A DNA stretch of 64,000 nucleotides from Sphaeramia orbicularis (taxonomy: Eukaryota; Chordata; Actinopteri; Kurtiformes; Apogonidae): assembly GCF_902148855.1 (NCBI RefSeq), contig NC_043976.1:12733298-12797297 (forward strand), written 5' to 3'. Shown here one piece after another: positions 14,017 through 33,226 of the stretch. The notes under the pieces are model-generated. The model did no database searches. It saw only the letters and a program-made list of their open reading frames with translations, and was not told where the DNA came from. Within the stretch, counting starts at the first letter, position 1. Every line of letters begins with the position of its first letter. Made by a program: the position numbers and the translations under genes.

Positions 14017-14458
14017 GTAAGAGTTTCACTGGTTTCATTTCATTATTATTAGTTTATTTGTCATCGTGAGACGGACTGTTAGCCTCATTAAATTCTAATA
14101 ACTAGTTGAGAGGTGTGTAACTTCCATGCTAGCTAGGATGCTAAGCTAACTGTTTGGTAACCTCCAAGGTTGTTAGTTAACAGTGAAGTCAGAGTGAATG
14201 TGTTTCAGGGACTGACAGAAGCACCAGGTACAAAGTGGGTTTTAGTTTGTTCAGTAATCCTTTTAAATGATATGTTTCGTGTTTAACCCTTTTATGCATA
14301 GTGGTCACTCCAGTGGACAGTTCTTCTCCAGCTGTTCTCTTGTATATTCATGTGTTTTTGCTGTTTTAGTTCCATATCAGCCATCACAGTGGACACTTAT
14401 GCACCATCCCATAATACACTGACATTCAGACCAGCACTGAAACTGTGCTGTTCTAGAT

Positions 14459-14722
14459 CAGTGGTTCTCAAATGGGGGTACGTGAGATTTTAAAATATAT
14501 TTAAAAAGTCGTATTCATGGGAAAATCCTTTAAAAATAAAGAGCTTGATCACAGCAGTTGCCTCCCTGCCACCAAGAATGACAAAGTCCCACAGCAAAGT
14601 GTCTGACTAAAGTGTCTGACTAAATGCAGAAACACTCAGTTCAGAGCAACAATGCAATATTCAGTGTTGACAGTTGGTAATGTTGTCAGTCTTCTTTTTA
14701 ATTATTAAATAGATATTTTAAG

Positions 14723-14789
<67 letters not shown>

Positions 14790-15274
14790 TGTATAATATA
14801 TATTTTAGCAGTTTCTGCTCTTATTTAAAATTAAGTTAATTATTTCTTTTTAAGAACAGATCTTTACTGTTTACCCAAAAGAGGACATTTTATGTTGAAA
14901 ATAATTTTTATGTAGACAAATCTTTATTTATAATTAAGTTAAGTATTTCTTTTTGAGAACAGATCTTTACTATAATCCCAAAGGAGGACACTTTATGTTG
15001 ATAACTGTTTTTATGTGCGCAAATCTTTATTTAAAATGAAGTTAATTATTATTATTATTTTTCTTTTTTTAGTTATATCTTTTTATTTCCAAATAGTTCA
15101 AGAGAGACCACTACAAATAGAGCTCCAAAGTTTAATAAATCAGAGACTGATGGCACAGCACTCTGTTTTAAGTAATTTTTTTCAACCAAAAATGCTTGGC
15201 ACTGGTTAGGGGATACTTGGCTGAAAAAATATTTCACAGGGGGTACATCACTGAAAAAAGGTTGAGAACCACTG
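14459..15274 (+). mobile_element. hAT-type MITE, CAGTGGTTCTCAA termini, copy 1
   Basis: Starts CAGTGGTTCTCAAATGGGGG and ends GGTTGAGAACCACTG. Exact 8-bp duplication TTCTAGAT on both sides. Contains an AT dinucleotide tract and three degenerate tandem units of about 110 bp with GAACAGATCTTTACT. Confidence 0.85.
14725..14788. repeat. (TA)n microsatellite inside the hAT element, copy 1
   Basis: About 32 TA units. Confidence 0.95.
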
Positions 15275-15719
15275 TTCTAGATAAACCTGATCTTCACTAA
15301 CATGTTTGAGTGTAAATCAATTGACAAAAAGGTTTTTGTTCTTTTTTTTGTTTTTTTTTTCCAAATTATCTACATGAAGTGAGTAATAACTAGCATTACA
15401 ATATGTTAAAATGTGAGAAAACATCAGATTAGCAGGATTAAAATGTTTTTATTTCATTTTTTTTATCTCACTTTCTGATATTGGGTTTTAAACATATGTT
15501 TCTTTACTTCAAAAATTAAATGCATGGACATTTTTGTAACTACATGAAAAAAAAAAAAAAAAAAAACTCAATCGCAATTTTTTTTTCATGCCAAAAGAGG
15601 AATAGAAACACTCAAGGAAAAAATCTTGACAAAGGTTCTCATAATTCATGCATGAAAGGGTTAAAGTTATTTCCATATACTCTCTTTGGTTTAGATCTGG
15701 GCTGTCCTGGACTGGGGTC

Positions 15720-18700
15720 ATGGCTTTGAAGCTGGTCAACAGACTTCCCATGCTGGGGAGGTTCGGGATTCCTCGGTGCCCTTTTATCGGTCCTGTTCGT
15801 CCCTCCACCAGGCTCAGTCCAGGTCTTCCCGTCTGTGTAGCCTGTCTCTGTACCTCATCCAGCCACTGCATCCGAAGCCACGGCTGTCGACAGCTCAAGC
15901 CAGACTGCTGGAAAAGAAACCTGACCACCACCATAGTCCGGGAACCGACCTTTGTTGGCAGCAATTCTGTTGGACTCCACAAAGATTCGTTCCCTCGGTT
16001 CCGTCTGACCCAGCTGCACAGACCCACAGCCACAGAGGAGGAGGTTTTCCATCGGCATCTGAACAGCTGCTCATCGTCCAGGCAGGTGCTCAGACTCCTG
16101 CGGACAGTAGAGATCATGTCTGACACCATGGCTGCTGCTGTGCTTCACTGTGTGGCCGATCTGGAGCAGGATGGTCACTCTCTAAAGGACCCCTCAGTCC
16201 TGGAGAACGTCACCATCAGAGCCCTGTGCCTTCAGCTGGAGGAGGACTCCGGGCGGCTGACAGATGGTGGTCTGGTATCAGCTCTTCTAGCCTGCACCCG
16301 CCTTTACTTGGATCCCTGGAGCACCCTGATGGTGCGGCTGGTGTCTGAGAGTCAGGAAAGGTTGGACAAGGGAGAGATGACTGTGGAGCAGCTGTGTATC
16401 CTGGGACAGGCGATGCTGGCTATAGAGGGTCCTGGTTCTGTGATGCTGGAGCAGGTAATGTCACAAATCCAAAGACAGGAGCCTGCTCAGTGGAGCCTTG
16501 AAGACCTCAGTGCTGTTTATAGACTTCTGCAAAGTGGTGGAGGTCTAGATGGAAAGTACTGTGACCTGCTGAACGCCATGCACACCCACGCTGTGACAGT
16601 CACCTCCCGTATGAATCCTACTGTGGTTAGTGAGCTGCTCAGTGTCCTTGTGAGCTTAAATCAGACTCAGGCTATGCCACTTGTGATCAATCTATGCAAG
16701 CAGGCAGTACGACACGTACCTCACTTTACTGATGAGGAGCTCACCCTTGTGCTAGGTGCACTCATGCACTTTGGTCACAGTGATCATTACTTTGTGCAGG
16801 CAATGGAGAGGTATGTACCCACAGTAGCCTTCACATCCCACCCAGAGACTGTTACCAAGGTGATGCAGTTCTTTAGTCGGAGGAACATCTTATCGCCTTT
16901 GGTGTTTGACTCTGTGGCTGAGAGCTTTGTGTACCGGGCGGATGAGTACAACACCAGCCAGGTGGCCAGGCAGATCATGGCTTATGGGAAGCTGGGCTAC
17001 CTCCCACCCAATGCTGGCGATGTGTTCAGGAAAGTTGAAACAACCCTGCAAAAACGCTTTTCACATTTCCAGCCTCGGACATTGATCAACCTGCTTCACT
17101 CCTGCATCCTCGTTGAGAGGTTTCCTGTGAATTTTGTCTCCAAAGTTTTTGGAAGTTATTTTCTTCAGCAATTGCAAGGTAAATATTGTGTCAGACGCCT
17201 GTCATGATCTGAATGTGAATGGATACATAAAGATGTAATACGTGGAGAAGAAGGGATTGTCCTATATTGACACGGCATGAATTGTGTTCTTTGTCTTTCA
17301 GAGCAGGACACTGGAATGGACCGATATGTTCTGTCACAGCTGACTCAGCTTTACATAACTGTAAAGTTGGAGTGTCCTTTCTATGAGGTAAAGTATATAA
17401 GCAAATATATCAGTTAAAGATGAAAGGATAACTCACAATCACTTGCTCTGATACACACCCTCATACTTAACATATCATTCCTGTGTGAGGTTCAGTGGAT
17501 TACAGTTATGTGATCATACTGCACTGTCAACTAAAACAAAACAGATGTGAATTAGAAAAGCACTCGGAGAGCGCAGACCTCCACCAAGGCAGATCAGTGC
17601 CCCTCCGATCACCACCAAAATTTAATCATTTGTTCCTTGTGCCAGTATCAACATTCCTGAAATTTTCATCCAAATCCATCCATAACTTTTTGAGTTATCT
17701 TGCACATGGAGAGAATTTTGTGATTGAGGGAAAAAAAAATTAATTCCAAAAATTGAAAACTACATGGACAGTAGAAAACACATCACACTGATCTCATTGA
17801 ACTTGTCAGATTTTCTCCTTTAAAGCTATAAGGCAGATTCTGGCCTAATCTGAAACAAATATCCTTAAATGTACAATGTGACACTGTGTTATGTCTCCTC
17901 AGGGGCCCCGGCTCCTCCCCAGGTACCGCGTTAAGTCCTTCCTCACACCTGGACGCTCCCTGGAGACGCCTGTGGACACACATCTGTACAACTCGGTGAA
18001 AAATGGACTGTTGAATTTACTCGGTGCTCGATCGTACTTTGGATCCAAGGTTTTGACGCCGTACTGCTACACAATCGGTAATATTCTAATAATAACATTG
18101 ATTTATTTCATGGATGTTTCCTCTTCCAAGGGTCTAATATTTCCTTTTCACCCATAGACATGGAGATAAAAGTGGATGAAGACGGGTATGTGCTGCCTGC
18201 CAGTTATAACGACGACGTATACAAGAGGTAAAAGTTGTCACGTTTCATACAGGATTGTCTTTCTCGACCTACAGCATTCTTTTAGGGATGGACCAAAGTA
18301 ATATTTTGTTTTTCTCAGTTCAGTTTAATTTATGTTTGCAGGATAGCACTTTGTATCGATGGACAAAAGAGGTTCACTACAAACACAAGGCAGCTACTCG
18401 GAAAAGAGGCCACTAAGCAACGACATCTGAGGCTTCTGGGATATGAAGTTGTTCAGGTTAGTTTCCCTTTGTTTCTCGTCCGTCACTTAATACGGAGGAA
18501 GATGTAGAAATTTGCTTAACAGCCTTTATTGTATCACACGTAATGACTTTTTAATATTTTTGAGTTAGTCTCATACTTTGTTTATAAGGTTACTGATGAT
18601 TTTTATGTTTTGTTTTTGTTTTTTTAGATTCCTTTCTATGAATTTGAAAAATTACAAACCAAGGCCAGTGTGGTGGAATACCTGCACCAGAAGATCTTCC

Positions 18701-18725
18701 TCACAGTTACAGACTGAGCTGGTGA
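15720..18725 (+). CDS. fastkd3: FAST kinase domain-containing protein 3, copy 1, one-base frameshift near the stop
   Basis: Coding exons are 15720-17178, 17302-17387, 17903-18077, 18158-18227, 18342-18456 and 18628-18725. FASTKD3 is a mitochondrial-matrix RNA-binding protein of the FASTK family that influences mitochondrial mRNA levels and translation. The identification rests on remembered human FASTKD3 segments such as RHVPHFT, LPPNA, ECPFY, LTPYCYTID and the C-terminal RAP-domain stretch LGKEATKQRHLRLLGYEVVQ. The N-terminal leader is rich in Arg, Ser and Leu with few acids, as expected for mitochondrial import. An upstream in-frame ATG at 15648 lies inside a MITE and before the splice acceptor (15693-15694), so 15720 is the better start. 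In the last exon a CC replaces the CCC of copy 2, so translation ends early at 18717. Compared with copy 2, it has Pro and Gly instead of Thr and Ser near residues 20-23. Confidence 0.92.
17554..17715 (+). mobile_element. CTCGGAGAGCGCAGACCTCC repeat fragment in fastkd3 intron, copy 1
   Basis: Keeps the head AAAAGCACTCGGAGAGCGCA and the AACTTTTTGAGTTATCTTGC motif but lacks the GGCGGAGG end. Counterpart at 40096-40257. Confidence 0.65.
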
Positions 18726-18788
18726 TTTAATGACAGAAGAAATAACATGATAGAAGTGAAATGAAGGGCTGTTTTGTTTTCTAGTTTA

Positions 18789-18930
18789 AATAAATATTTA
18801 TTTTTGCTTATGAGTCTTTGCCAAATGAATGTGTTTAGGTCACTGATTAAGCACGAATACATTTGTACATTGAAATGGGTTTTATTTATGTATCACACTA
18901 ATTGAAGATTGTCAAAAAATATAGTTTATT
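18789..18930. terminator. Facing polyadenylation signals of fastkd3 and chmp5, copy 1
   Basis: AATAAA at 18789-18794 serves fastkd3 (+). TTTATT at 18925-18930 reads AATAAA on the minus strand for chmp5. The two transcripts therefore end close together or overlap by a few bases. Confidence 0.45.
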
Positions 18931-19169
18931 TTGTTCTGGCAACACCGTGCTGCAGAGAATGTACAAAGTTAAGAGACCAATCTAACAATCACCACAGATA
19001 CATATGAAATAATAAACTTTAAGCTTGATATGTTAAAGTTTCCCATCAATCATTGGACAGAAGATGCTTTGGTTTTTCATTGAGCTCTACAAGGCTGGGA
19101 GTGTCAGTTCGATAAATACAAAAGGCTATCATACATGTAAAACTCAATGCTGTTGAGTGTTTAGGTTCT

Positions 19170-24897
<5,728 letters not shown>

Positions 24898-24978
24898 TTC
24901 GGGGAATTAAAACTTTAGTCGCTAAAAAAATCAGAGTTGTGTCTCTGTCACAGTTCTACGTCCAGCCGAAAGAAAACA

Positions 24979-25019
24979 CCCGGAAGAGACTGTGGTGACG
25001 TCAGAAGAGTCACATGACC
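24979..25019 (-). promoter_or_regulatory. chmp5 core promoter elements, copy 1
   Basis: Within about 120 bp upstream of the chmp5 ATG lie CCGGAAG (ETS core), the palindromic CRE TGACGTCA at 24996-25003, and GTCACATGAC at 25009-25018. The last is one base from the CLEAR motif GTCACGTGAC bound by TFEB/MITF factors. Such ETS plus CRE spacing is typical of housekeeping promoters. Confidence 0.55.
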
Positions 25020-25268
25020 ATCACTGAATGAATCATCCCATCCAGTTCTTCTGGTGTTGATGTGTCAGGCTTATTTATTTAGAAGAGGAAGGATTCTAAC
25101 GTAAAATACTTACTGAAAAATACTGAAAATACTCCTGTTAAAGGTCTGCATTCAAGTCAAAGTATAAGCATCTGTTAATGGGGTTTTTAGATGAATATAT
25201 GCTGTATTTATATGCTGCTCAACACAGCCTGGCTCAAAAAAAAAAAAAAGAAAAAAAAAAAAAAGAAC

Positions 25269-25460
25269 TAGAAGCACTCGGAGAGCGCAGACCTCCGCCA
25301 AGGCTGATCAGTGCCCATTCCAACAAACCCTGAAAATTTCATCCAAATCTGTCCATAACTTTTTGAGTTATGTTGCACACTAACGGACAGACAAACAAAC
25401 AAACAAACAAACAGACAAACAAACAAACCCTGGCAAAAACATAACCTCCTTGGCGGAGGT
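25269..25460 (+). mobile_element. CTCGGAGAGCGCAGACCTCC repeat, short complete copy, block 1
   Basis: Inverted ends CCTCCGCCAAGG and CCTTGGCGGAGG with an ACAAACAAACAA tract between. Preceded by an A-rich tract (25236-25266). Confidence 0.7.
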
Positions 25461-25615
25461 AATGACACACAATTTTTAGTCTTGAACTAGGCTGCTTAAT
25501 CCATGTCTGGAAAACTGCTCCACTGAGCTTGTGCAAAGAAATATACTTCTTGTTCATGGCTTAAGATGTATTTAATGGGACATTCATGAGCCATCCAGCC
25601 ATTCACCAACTCACA

Positions 25616-25715
25616 NNNNNNNNNNNNNNNNNNNNNNNNNNNNNNNNNNNNNNNNNNNNNNNNNNNNNNNNNNNNNNNNNNNNNNNNNNNNNNNNNNNNN
25701 NNNNNNNNNNNNNNN
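25616..25715. other. Assembly gap, exactly 100 N
   Basis: A run of 100 N, a common placeholder for a gap of unknown length. The left flank ends at the last base of block 1. The right flank starts inside a mariner-like element at the base equivalent to 3180. Confidence 0.99.
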
Positions 25716-26087
25716 TTCCTGAAACTTGCGCAAGTGTTCCTCAAATATTTGGGTGACAACTTCTCCCATTCTTCTTTAATAGTATCTTCCAGACTTTCTG
25801 GTAATAGTTTTGCTCATAGTCATTCTCTTCTTTCATTATAAACAGTCTTTATGGACACTCCAACTATTTTTGAAATCTCCTTTGGTGTGACGAGTGCATT
25901 CAGCAAATCACACACTCTTTGACGTTTGCTTTCCTGATTACTCATATGGGCAAAAGTTTCTGAAAAGGTATGGATAATAGTGTTAGGTATGATTATGACA
26001 TCAGTATATGTTTGGTTTCAAAACAATTGATGTAGTGCCTGCTGAGAAAAAACTAAATGTTCATTGTAAATTTTGCTTCCCCCCCTG
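25716..26087 (-). mobile_element. Mariner-like element cut by the assembly gap
   Basis: Right-hand part of the element seen whole at 3007-3556. It begins at the first base after the N run and ends CTTCCCCCCCTG. Confidence 0.8.
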
Positions 26088-26584
26088 TATATATATAAAA
26101 AAAAAACTGTCACTGTCCAAAAACATATGGACCTGCCTGTACTTGTGACACTATTCCATATGTGCCTCCTATTGTCCTTCAGTTCATATACTATGTTAAT
26201 TTTAGCAGTGCCTCTCTGTGTTCAGCTGTCCAGGACTTTTCAACTATATTGTCACTGCATGGGATCCATCTGGACTATTTTTATTGTTTTGTTTTGTTTC
26301 CTTGAATTGAAGCCGTATTGACCTTTACATGAACTTTTCCAGACACTAAATACCACTGATGTAACAGAGGATTAAGTCCTTTATAAACAAATGGTACACA
26401 AGACCTTTAGACTTTGAATACCTCAAAGCAATGAAACATTTCCTATTAGACGAGCACCCTCTAGTGGATAAATGTGACACTGCAATATGGAATAAAAATG
26501 AGTGTATTAACCAGGGATCAAATAAATACAAAAATGATGACTAAAAATGATAGTTCTTCGGTAACTGCATATTTACCTCTAAGT

Positions 26585-27969
26585 CAGGGGTGTCAAACTC
26601 ATTTTAGTTCAGAGGCCAGATTCAGCCTCATTCGATCTCAAGAGGGCCAAACCATTAAAATAATAGCTTAAAAAACTATAAATACTGACAAATCCAAGTT
26701 TTCCTCTTCATTTTAGTGCAATAAAAACATTAAATTATGAAAACATTTATATTTACAAACTATATTTTCACTAAAAAGATGTGAATAACCAAGAAAAAAA
26801 AAAATTCTTCAGAAAAATTGGCTAAATTTTAACAATATTAGTTTTTCTCTTCATTTTAGTGCAATAAAAACATTATATTATGAAAATATCTGCATTTACA
26901 AACTATTTTTCACCAAAAAGATGTGAATAACCAGAAAAAAAATGTAATTTCTTCAGAAAAATAAGCTAAATTTTAACAATATTAGTTTTTCCTCTTCATT
27001 TTAGTGCAATAAAAATATTAAATTATGAAAACATTTACATTTACAAACTATCTTTTCACCAAAAAGATGTGAATAATCAGAAAAAAAAAAAAAATTCTAC
27101 AGAAAAATTGGCTAAATTTTAACAATATTAGTTTTCTCTTCATTTTAGTGCAATAAAAACATGATATTATGAAAATATTTGCATTTGCAAACTATCTTTT
27201 CACCAAAAAGATGTGAATAACCAGAAAAAAAAGTAGTTTATTCAGGAAAATAAGCAAAATTTTAACAATATTGGTTTTTCTCTTCATTTTAGTGCAATAA
27301 AAATATTATTATAAAAAATATTTACATTTACAAACTATCTTGTCCCTAAAAAGATGTGAATAACCAGGAAAAAACAAATTATTTCTTCAGAAAAATTGGC
27401 TAAATTTTAACAATAGCTTTCTCTTCATTTTAGTGCAATAAAAACATTATATTATGAAAATATTTGCATTTACAAACTATCTTTTAACCAAAAAGATGTG
27501 AATAACCAGGAAAAAAATGTAATTTCTTCAGAAAAATAAGCTAAATTTCACAATATTATGCCTCATCTTATCACTTGTACATGTGCATTACACACAATGT
27601 TACACAAACATAATGTTGTTGAAATTTTCTAGTTTGGAATATGGAACTAAAATAAGAATGTCTACAATATTAGTGTCAACTTATTAACACAGCTTAAAAA
27701 TCAGGTCTACAAATCCACAAAACATAGTAACAGACATTGAGATATGGTTCAAATTGTATTTAATTTTCAGGTTGTTTGTTGACATTTTATTGTGAGAGTT
27801 ATTAGACTATTATTTTACTTTAGATCACATTGGGCTAAAACCAGTTCAACACCTTTGAATGTTCATATCTTCAGTGTAATTTTTGCGCTCCATAAAATCC
27901 TGCTGCTGGCCAGATCGGAACCTTTGGAAGGCCGGTTTTGACCCACGGGCCGCATGTTTAACACCTGTG
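26585..27969 (+). mobile_element. hAT-type MITE with internal tandem repeats, copy 2
   Basis: Counterpart of 4057-5450 with the same unit order and several homopolymer differences. Confidence 0.82.
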
Positions 27970-28471
27970 CTCTAAATGAAAGATTTAAACCTTTCATGCA
28001 TGAATTATGAGAACCTTTATCAAGATTTTTTTTCCTGAGTGTTTTTATTCCTCTTTAGGCATGAAAAAAACCCAGTGTGATTGAATTTTTTTTTTTAATC
28101 AACCTGTTTTTCATGGAGTTACAAAAATGTCCACTCAGCTACACCATGAATTTTATCCTTGAAGCAAAGAAACATGTATTTAAAACCCAATATCATCAAG
28201 TGATATGAAAACAGTGAAATGAAACCATGTTTAATGCAGCTAATCTGATGTTTTCTCATTTTAACATATTCTAATACTAGTTATTACTCACTTCATGGAG
28301 ATAATATGCAAAAAATAAATATTAACAATTGATTTCCACTCAAGAACCAATCAAGAACAGCAAAGTTACAATAATGGTATGAATTGCAGTTTATGAGATG
28401 ATGCATAAGTGTCCACTGTGTTGAAAGATATGGAACTATATAACTATATATACAAGAGTAAAGCTGTAGAG

Positions 28472-29427
28472 CACATGTGTCAAACATGCGGCCCGGGGCC
28501 AAATCCGGCCCGCCAAAAGGTCCAGTCCGGCCCTTGGGATGAAGTTGTGAAATGCAAAAATTACACTAAGATATTAACAATCCTTTTAGTTCAGGTTCCA
28601 CATTCAGACCAATTCAATCTCCAGTGGGCGGGACCAGTAAAATACTATTATAATAACATATAAATAATAATGACAACTCCAAATTTTTCTCTTTGTAAAT
28701 GTAAATATTTTCATGTATTTACACTAAAACAAAGTATAATTTCGCAAAAAATGTGAATAACTTGAACTAATATGAACAACCTGAAATGTCTTAAGAAAAG
28801 TAAGTACAATTTTAACAAGAAAAGCACTCGGAGAGCGCAGACCTCCGCCAAGACAGCTCTGCCTCCCGTGTGTGTTTGCTTGTTTGTTTGTTTGTTTGTT
28901 AGCAAGATAACTCAAAAAGTTATGGATGGATTTTCATGAAATTTTCAGAAAATGTTGATACCAGCACAAAAAGGAATTGATAAAATTTTGAGTTATCTTG
29001 CTAACAAACAAACAACAAACAAACACACACGCACACATGCATGCACGCACGCACCCAAAGCAAAGTGATCACAATACTTCCTGGCGGAGGTAACAAGATT
29101 CTATCTGTTACTAAATGTTTTGTGTTTTAGATCCACTGTGATCTGGAAGTTATAATGAACATGTGTAAATGATAAACTGAGGCAGAATACTGTTAAAATT
29201 ACACTTATTTTTTCAGTTTGTTCACGTTATTCGCATTGTTTGAAAGGATAGTTTGCAGATGTAAACCATTTTATAATGTAATGTAATTTTTTGCTCTAAA
29301 ACATAGAGAAAAGTTTGGAGTTGACATTCATATATTGTTATTATGTTATTATTTCACTGGTTCGGCCCACTTCAGATCAAATTTAGCTGAATGTGGCCCC
29401 TGAACTAAAATGAGTTTGACACCCCAG
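28472..29427 (-). mobile_element. hAT-type MITE, CAGGGGTGTCAAACT family, copy 2
   Basis: Counterpart of 5954-6915 with the same CTGTAGAG flanks. Confidence 0.82.
28821..29090. mobile_element. CTCGGAGAGCGCAGACCTCC repeat, copy 2
   Basis: Counterpart of 6303-6574; the AAAC tract is one base shorter. Confidence 0.65.
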
Positions 29428-29707
29428 CTGTAGAGTAACTGTCCACTGTAGTGACCACTATGCATGCAAGGGTTAAATTCCTTTGCATTTAGAGAGCTTG
29501 GAAACAGATTTGTTTAGCTTTAGGAGGGTTCTGTAGGATGATTTAAAAAACTGGACAGATTTTGATATATTGTTTTATTTTGTGACATCTTAGATTTTTT
29601 TGTCATGTTTATACATATTATTTAGGTGGCACAATTTTATGAGCCTCTTTGAATTTTTAGTCTCACCAGCAGAATGTGTGAATTTTACTTGTTTGTATTA
29701 TGTTTTT

Positions 29708-29741
29708 TTAATAATATATAATAATAATATATAATAATAAT

Positions 29742-29769
<28 letters not shown>
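29708..29769. repeat. (AAT)n microsatellite, copy 2, irregular
   Basis: ATAATATATAATAATAT pattern in place of the clean repeat of copy 1. Confidence 0.9.
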
Positions 29770-29772
<3 letters not shown>

Positions 29773-30498
29773 CATGATTTTGATTTTCCTCTGTGAAACA
29801 TAGTCCTGGAGTCATCCTGAGTCCACACATACCATGTCATTCATCTGCACCGTGGTTTGTTGGAGACATAGGCTATAGCATATCTATAAATACCTCATAA
29901 CACATGCATTGTTCAACCATTTGTTATTAACTTTGTAAAGTGATATGATCCCTGGAGTAGGAGACAAATGCAACTGGTTTTAACTTGTGACTCAACAGTT
30001 CCACATCCCTGTAGCTGTAAGCCTCTTTTTACAGCAACTGTACCATCTGTTGTTTGACCAATGTTCTGTGGTCAGTGCCTATTATTACCAATCTATCGAC
30101 ATTTTTCATTTCATTATTTTGGTTACAGCTGCCTTACATGTATTTTTGTTTTTGTTAGATGGAATATCATGTTGATTTTAATGGAGACACACCTTAAACA
30201 TTGCTTATAAATAAAATAAAATACAAACAATACAAAATGTGGCTTTGGTATTTGATAAATGAAAACAATCCCAGTAATGTAAGTTGTATTGTGAGTGTTG
30301 TGAATCATGGAAAGTTATTATGGAAGTATGTTACCATCATTTATCACAATAGAGAGGGGAAAAAAAGAAAAAGACAGGAAAAGACTACTTCAGATGAGAT
30401 CTCAGATATGTTGGATGACTAGTACCAGTGGTCTTTGGATGTCTGATGATTTACCTTATCTTAATTGCATAATGTGGAGGAGGATGTGCTCGTTCTTC

Positions 30499-30508
30499 CC
30501 TTAAAAGG
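30499..30508 (+). promoter_or_regulatory. CArG box (SRF site) upstream of myl12, copy 2
   Basis: Same CCTTAAAAGG and downstream GGAATG as in copy 1. Confidence 0.58.
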
Positions 30509-30791
30509 ACATATCCAGGAATGTCAACGCAGGCAAAGGAGTGTTTTCAGGAAGCTACATTTACTCCGACGGGGTGTTAGCATTTATTGGGAATTTGAAT
30601 TCAATTTGTAGTTACATTTTATTAGCTTTTTTCTTTATAATACACATTTAATAACATAAATATTCTTATGATGACTCTTAAAAAATATAATTTGTTGTTT
30701 CTGATGTATAATAGTGACACTTACTTTATCGACTCCCCTGTTTTACCCACTTGGTTTGTTCTGTCCTTTCTGTACGGAACCAACATTATAA

Positions 30792-30861
30792 TCAGGAAGT
30801 GAAGGGCGGTGGTTGAGAAAAGCAGCACCGGGCTAGCTGTCGATTACTGGGTTGTTGTCAG
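30792..30861 (+). other. myl12: Probable non-coding first exon of myl12, copy 2
   Basis: Counterpart of the exon ending at 8361, with the same donor (GTAAAA after 30861). Two bases are missing within GAGAAAAG(AG)CAG. Confidence 0.45.
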
Positions 30862-32055
30862 GTAAAACTATCTTCTTTTTATTTATCTGTCTGTGAGATA
30901 GTTAGCTACAGTATTATTTATTTTATAGCTCGAAAACGCACAGATTTACCGGTATTTAACTCACTTATCTGGTTAATTTGCTGGTGTTATCCTTTTTAAA
31001 CTAGCGATCTTTAGCATTAAAAACACGGCTAGTGTTAGCTATGTGGCTAAAGCTAACGGGAAGATGACAGACTGCGTTGTAATAACGACAAGCTAACTTA
31101 TATGTGTTAACATTATAAGGTACATTTTAATTCTGCGAAAACAATCATACGCTGTCTTGACTGAACTAGCTGTATGTTATAATGCTATACTTTTAAATCG
31201 GGGCCAAAACCAGGCCGCAAAGCCGTAATATTCAACAGTATGTTGCGTACTTTGATGTGCGTTTCGCTATAAGAAGCAACAACAGTAGAACTGATTTTAA
31301 TTATTTTCAAGGTTTATTGATGTTGTTATATACTTTGTAATTCCAATATTAGTAAACCAACGTTTCGAGGTTATAAACATTTGCAGTGTTAATCTATTGA
31401 CTTAGTTTATAGCGATTAGGCAATACATCCAAAGATATTACTTTACGTTAATGATAATAAATTGAGTAAATCCTACATATATAGATGTAAACGTTGTAAA
31501 GGCATGGTAAAGTATGACTTCATTTGCAGAATATCTTAAGCAAATATGCTGTCCGGGTAGGCAGGAAAGTTAGAAATGGGACAGCATTAGCCTCCATAAG
31601 ACATTGGCCTGATATGGCCATCTGTCCTCACATCGGTAGTTTCCAACCGTCAGTGAAGGCAGCAAGCAGATCACCCAGAAAGGATGAGAACATTTCCATT
31701 TATAGCCCAGTGCAGGACACCACACCAGGGAATCACAGCCACAGAATTAATTACCCTGGCACCGACTTATGGGTACAAGTGACAAATCTATTTGGAGTAA
31801 CATCATAATCCACTTTACCTCGGATCAGATTGTATTTTAGAGGATGTCATATCTAATTTAAGATTCCTTTTCAGGGTTTTGTCATTTTCTTTTGTACTTG
31901 CTCCTACTGTAAAATTTTGAGTGTTGTTGTGAAACAGGACATTTCATCCCCATCAAAAATCTTTCATTAAGCCATTAATATCTTCAGGTCACATAGCAAC
32001 AATCACCACTCATGGGAAAAACTGTAAACAATGTTTTATCTGTCTGCTACCATAA

Positions 32056-33226
<1,171 letters not shown>

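Larger units (their letters stand above)
14283..15664 (+). mobile_element. TTAA-flanked MITE, family A, filling fastkd3 intron 1, copy 1
   Basis: TTAACCCTTTTATGCATAG at 14283 and CATGCATGAAAGGGTTAA at 15664. Split by a different hAT-type element at 14459-15274. Its right end is only about 30 bp before the fastkd3 acceptor. Confidence 0.8.
27985..29476 (-). mobile_element. TTAA-flanked MITE, family A, with nested insertions, copy 2
   Basis: Counterpart of 5465-6964 with the same nested structure. Confidence 0.75.

Noticed and set aside
15509-16129. Long minus-strand reading frame opposite fastkd3
   Set aside because: It is the antisense of the fastkd3 coding exon extended into the MITE. It has no splice sites or family resemblance.
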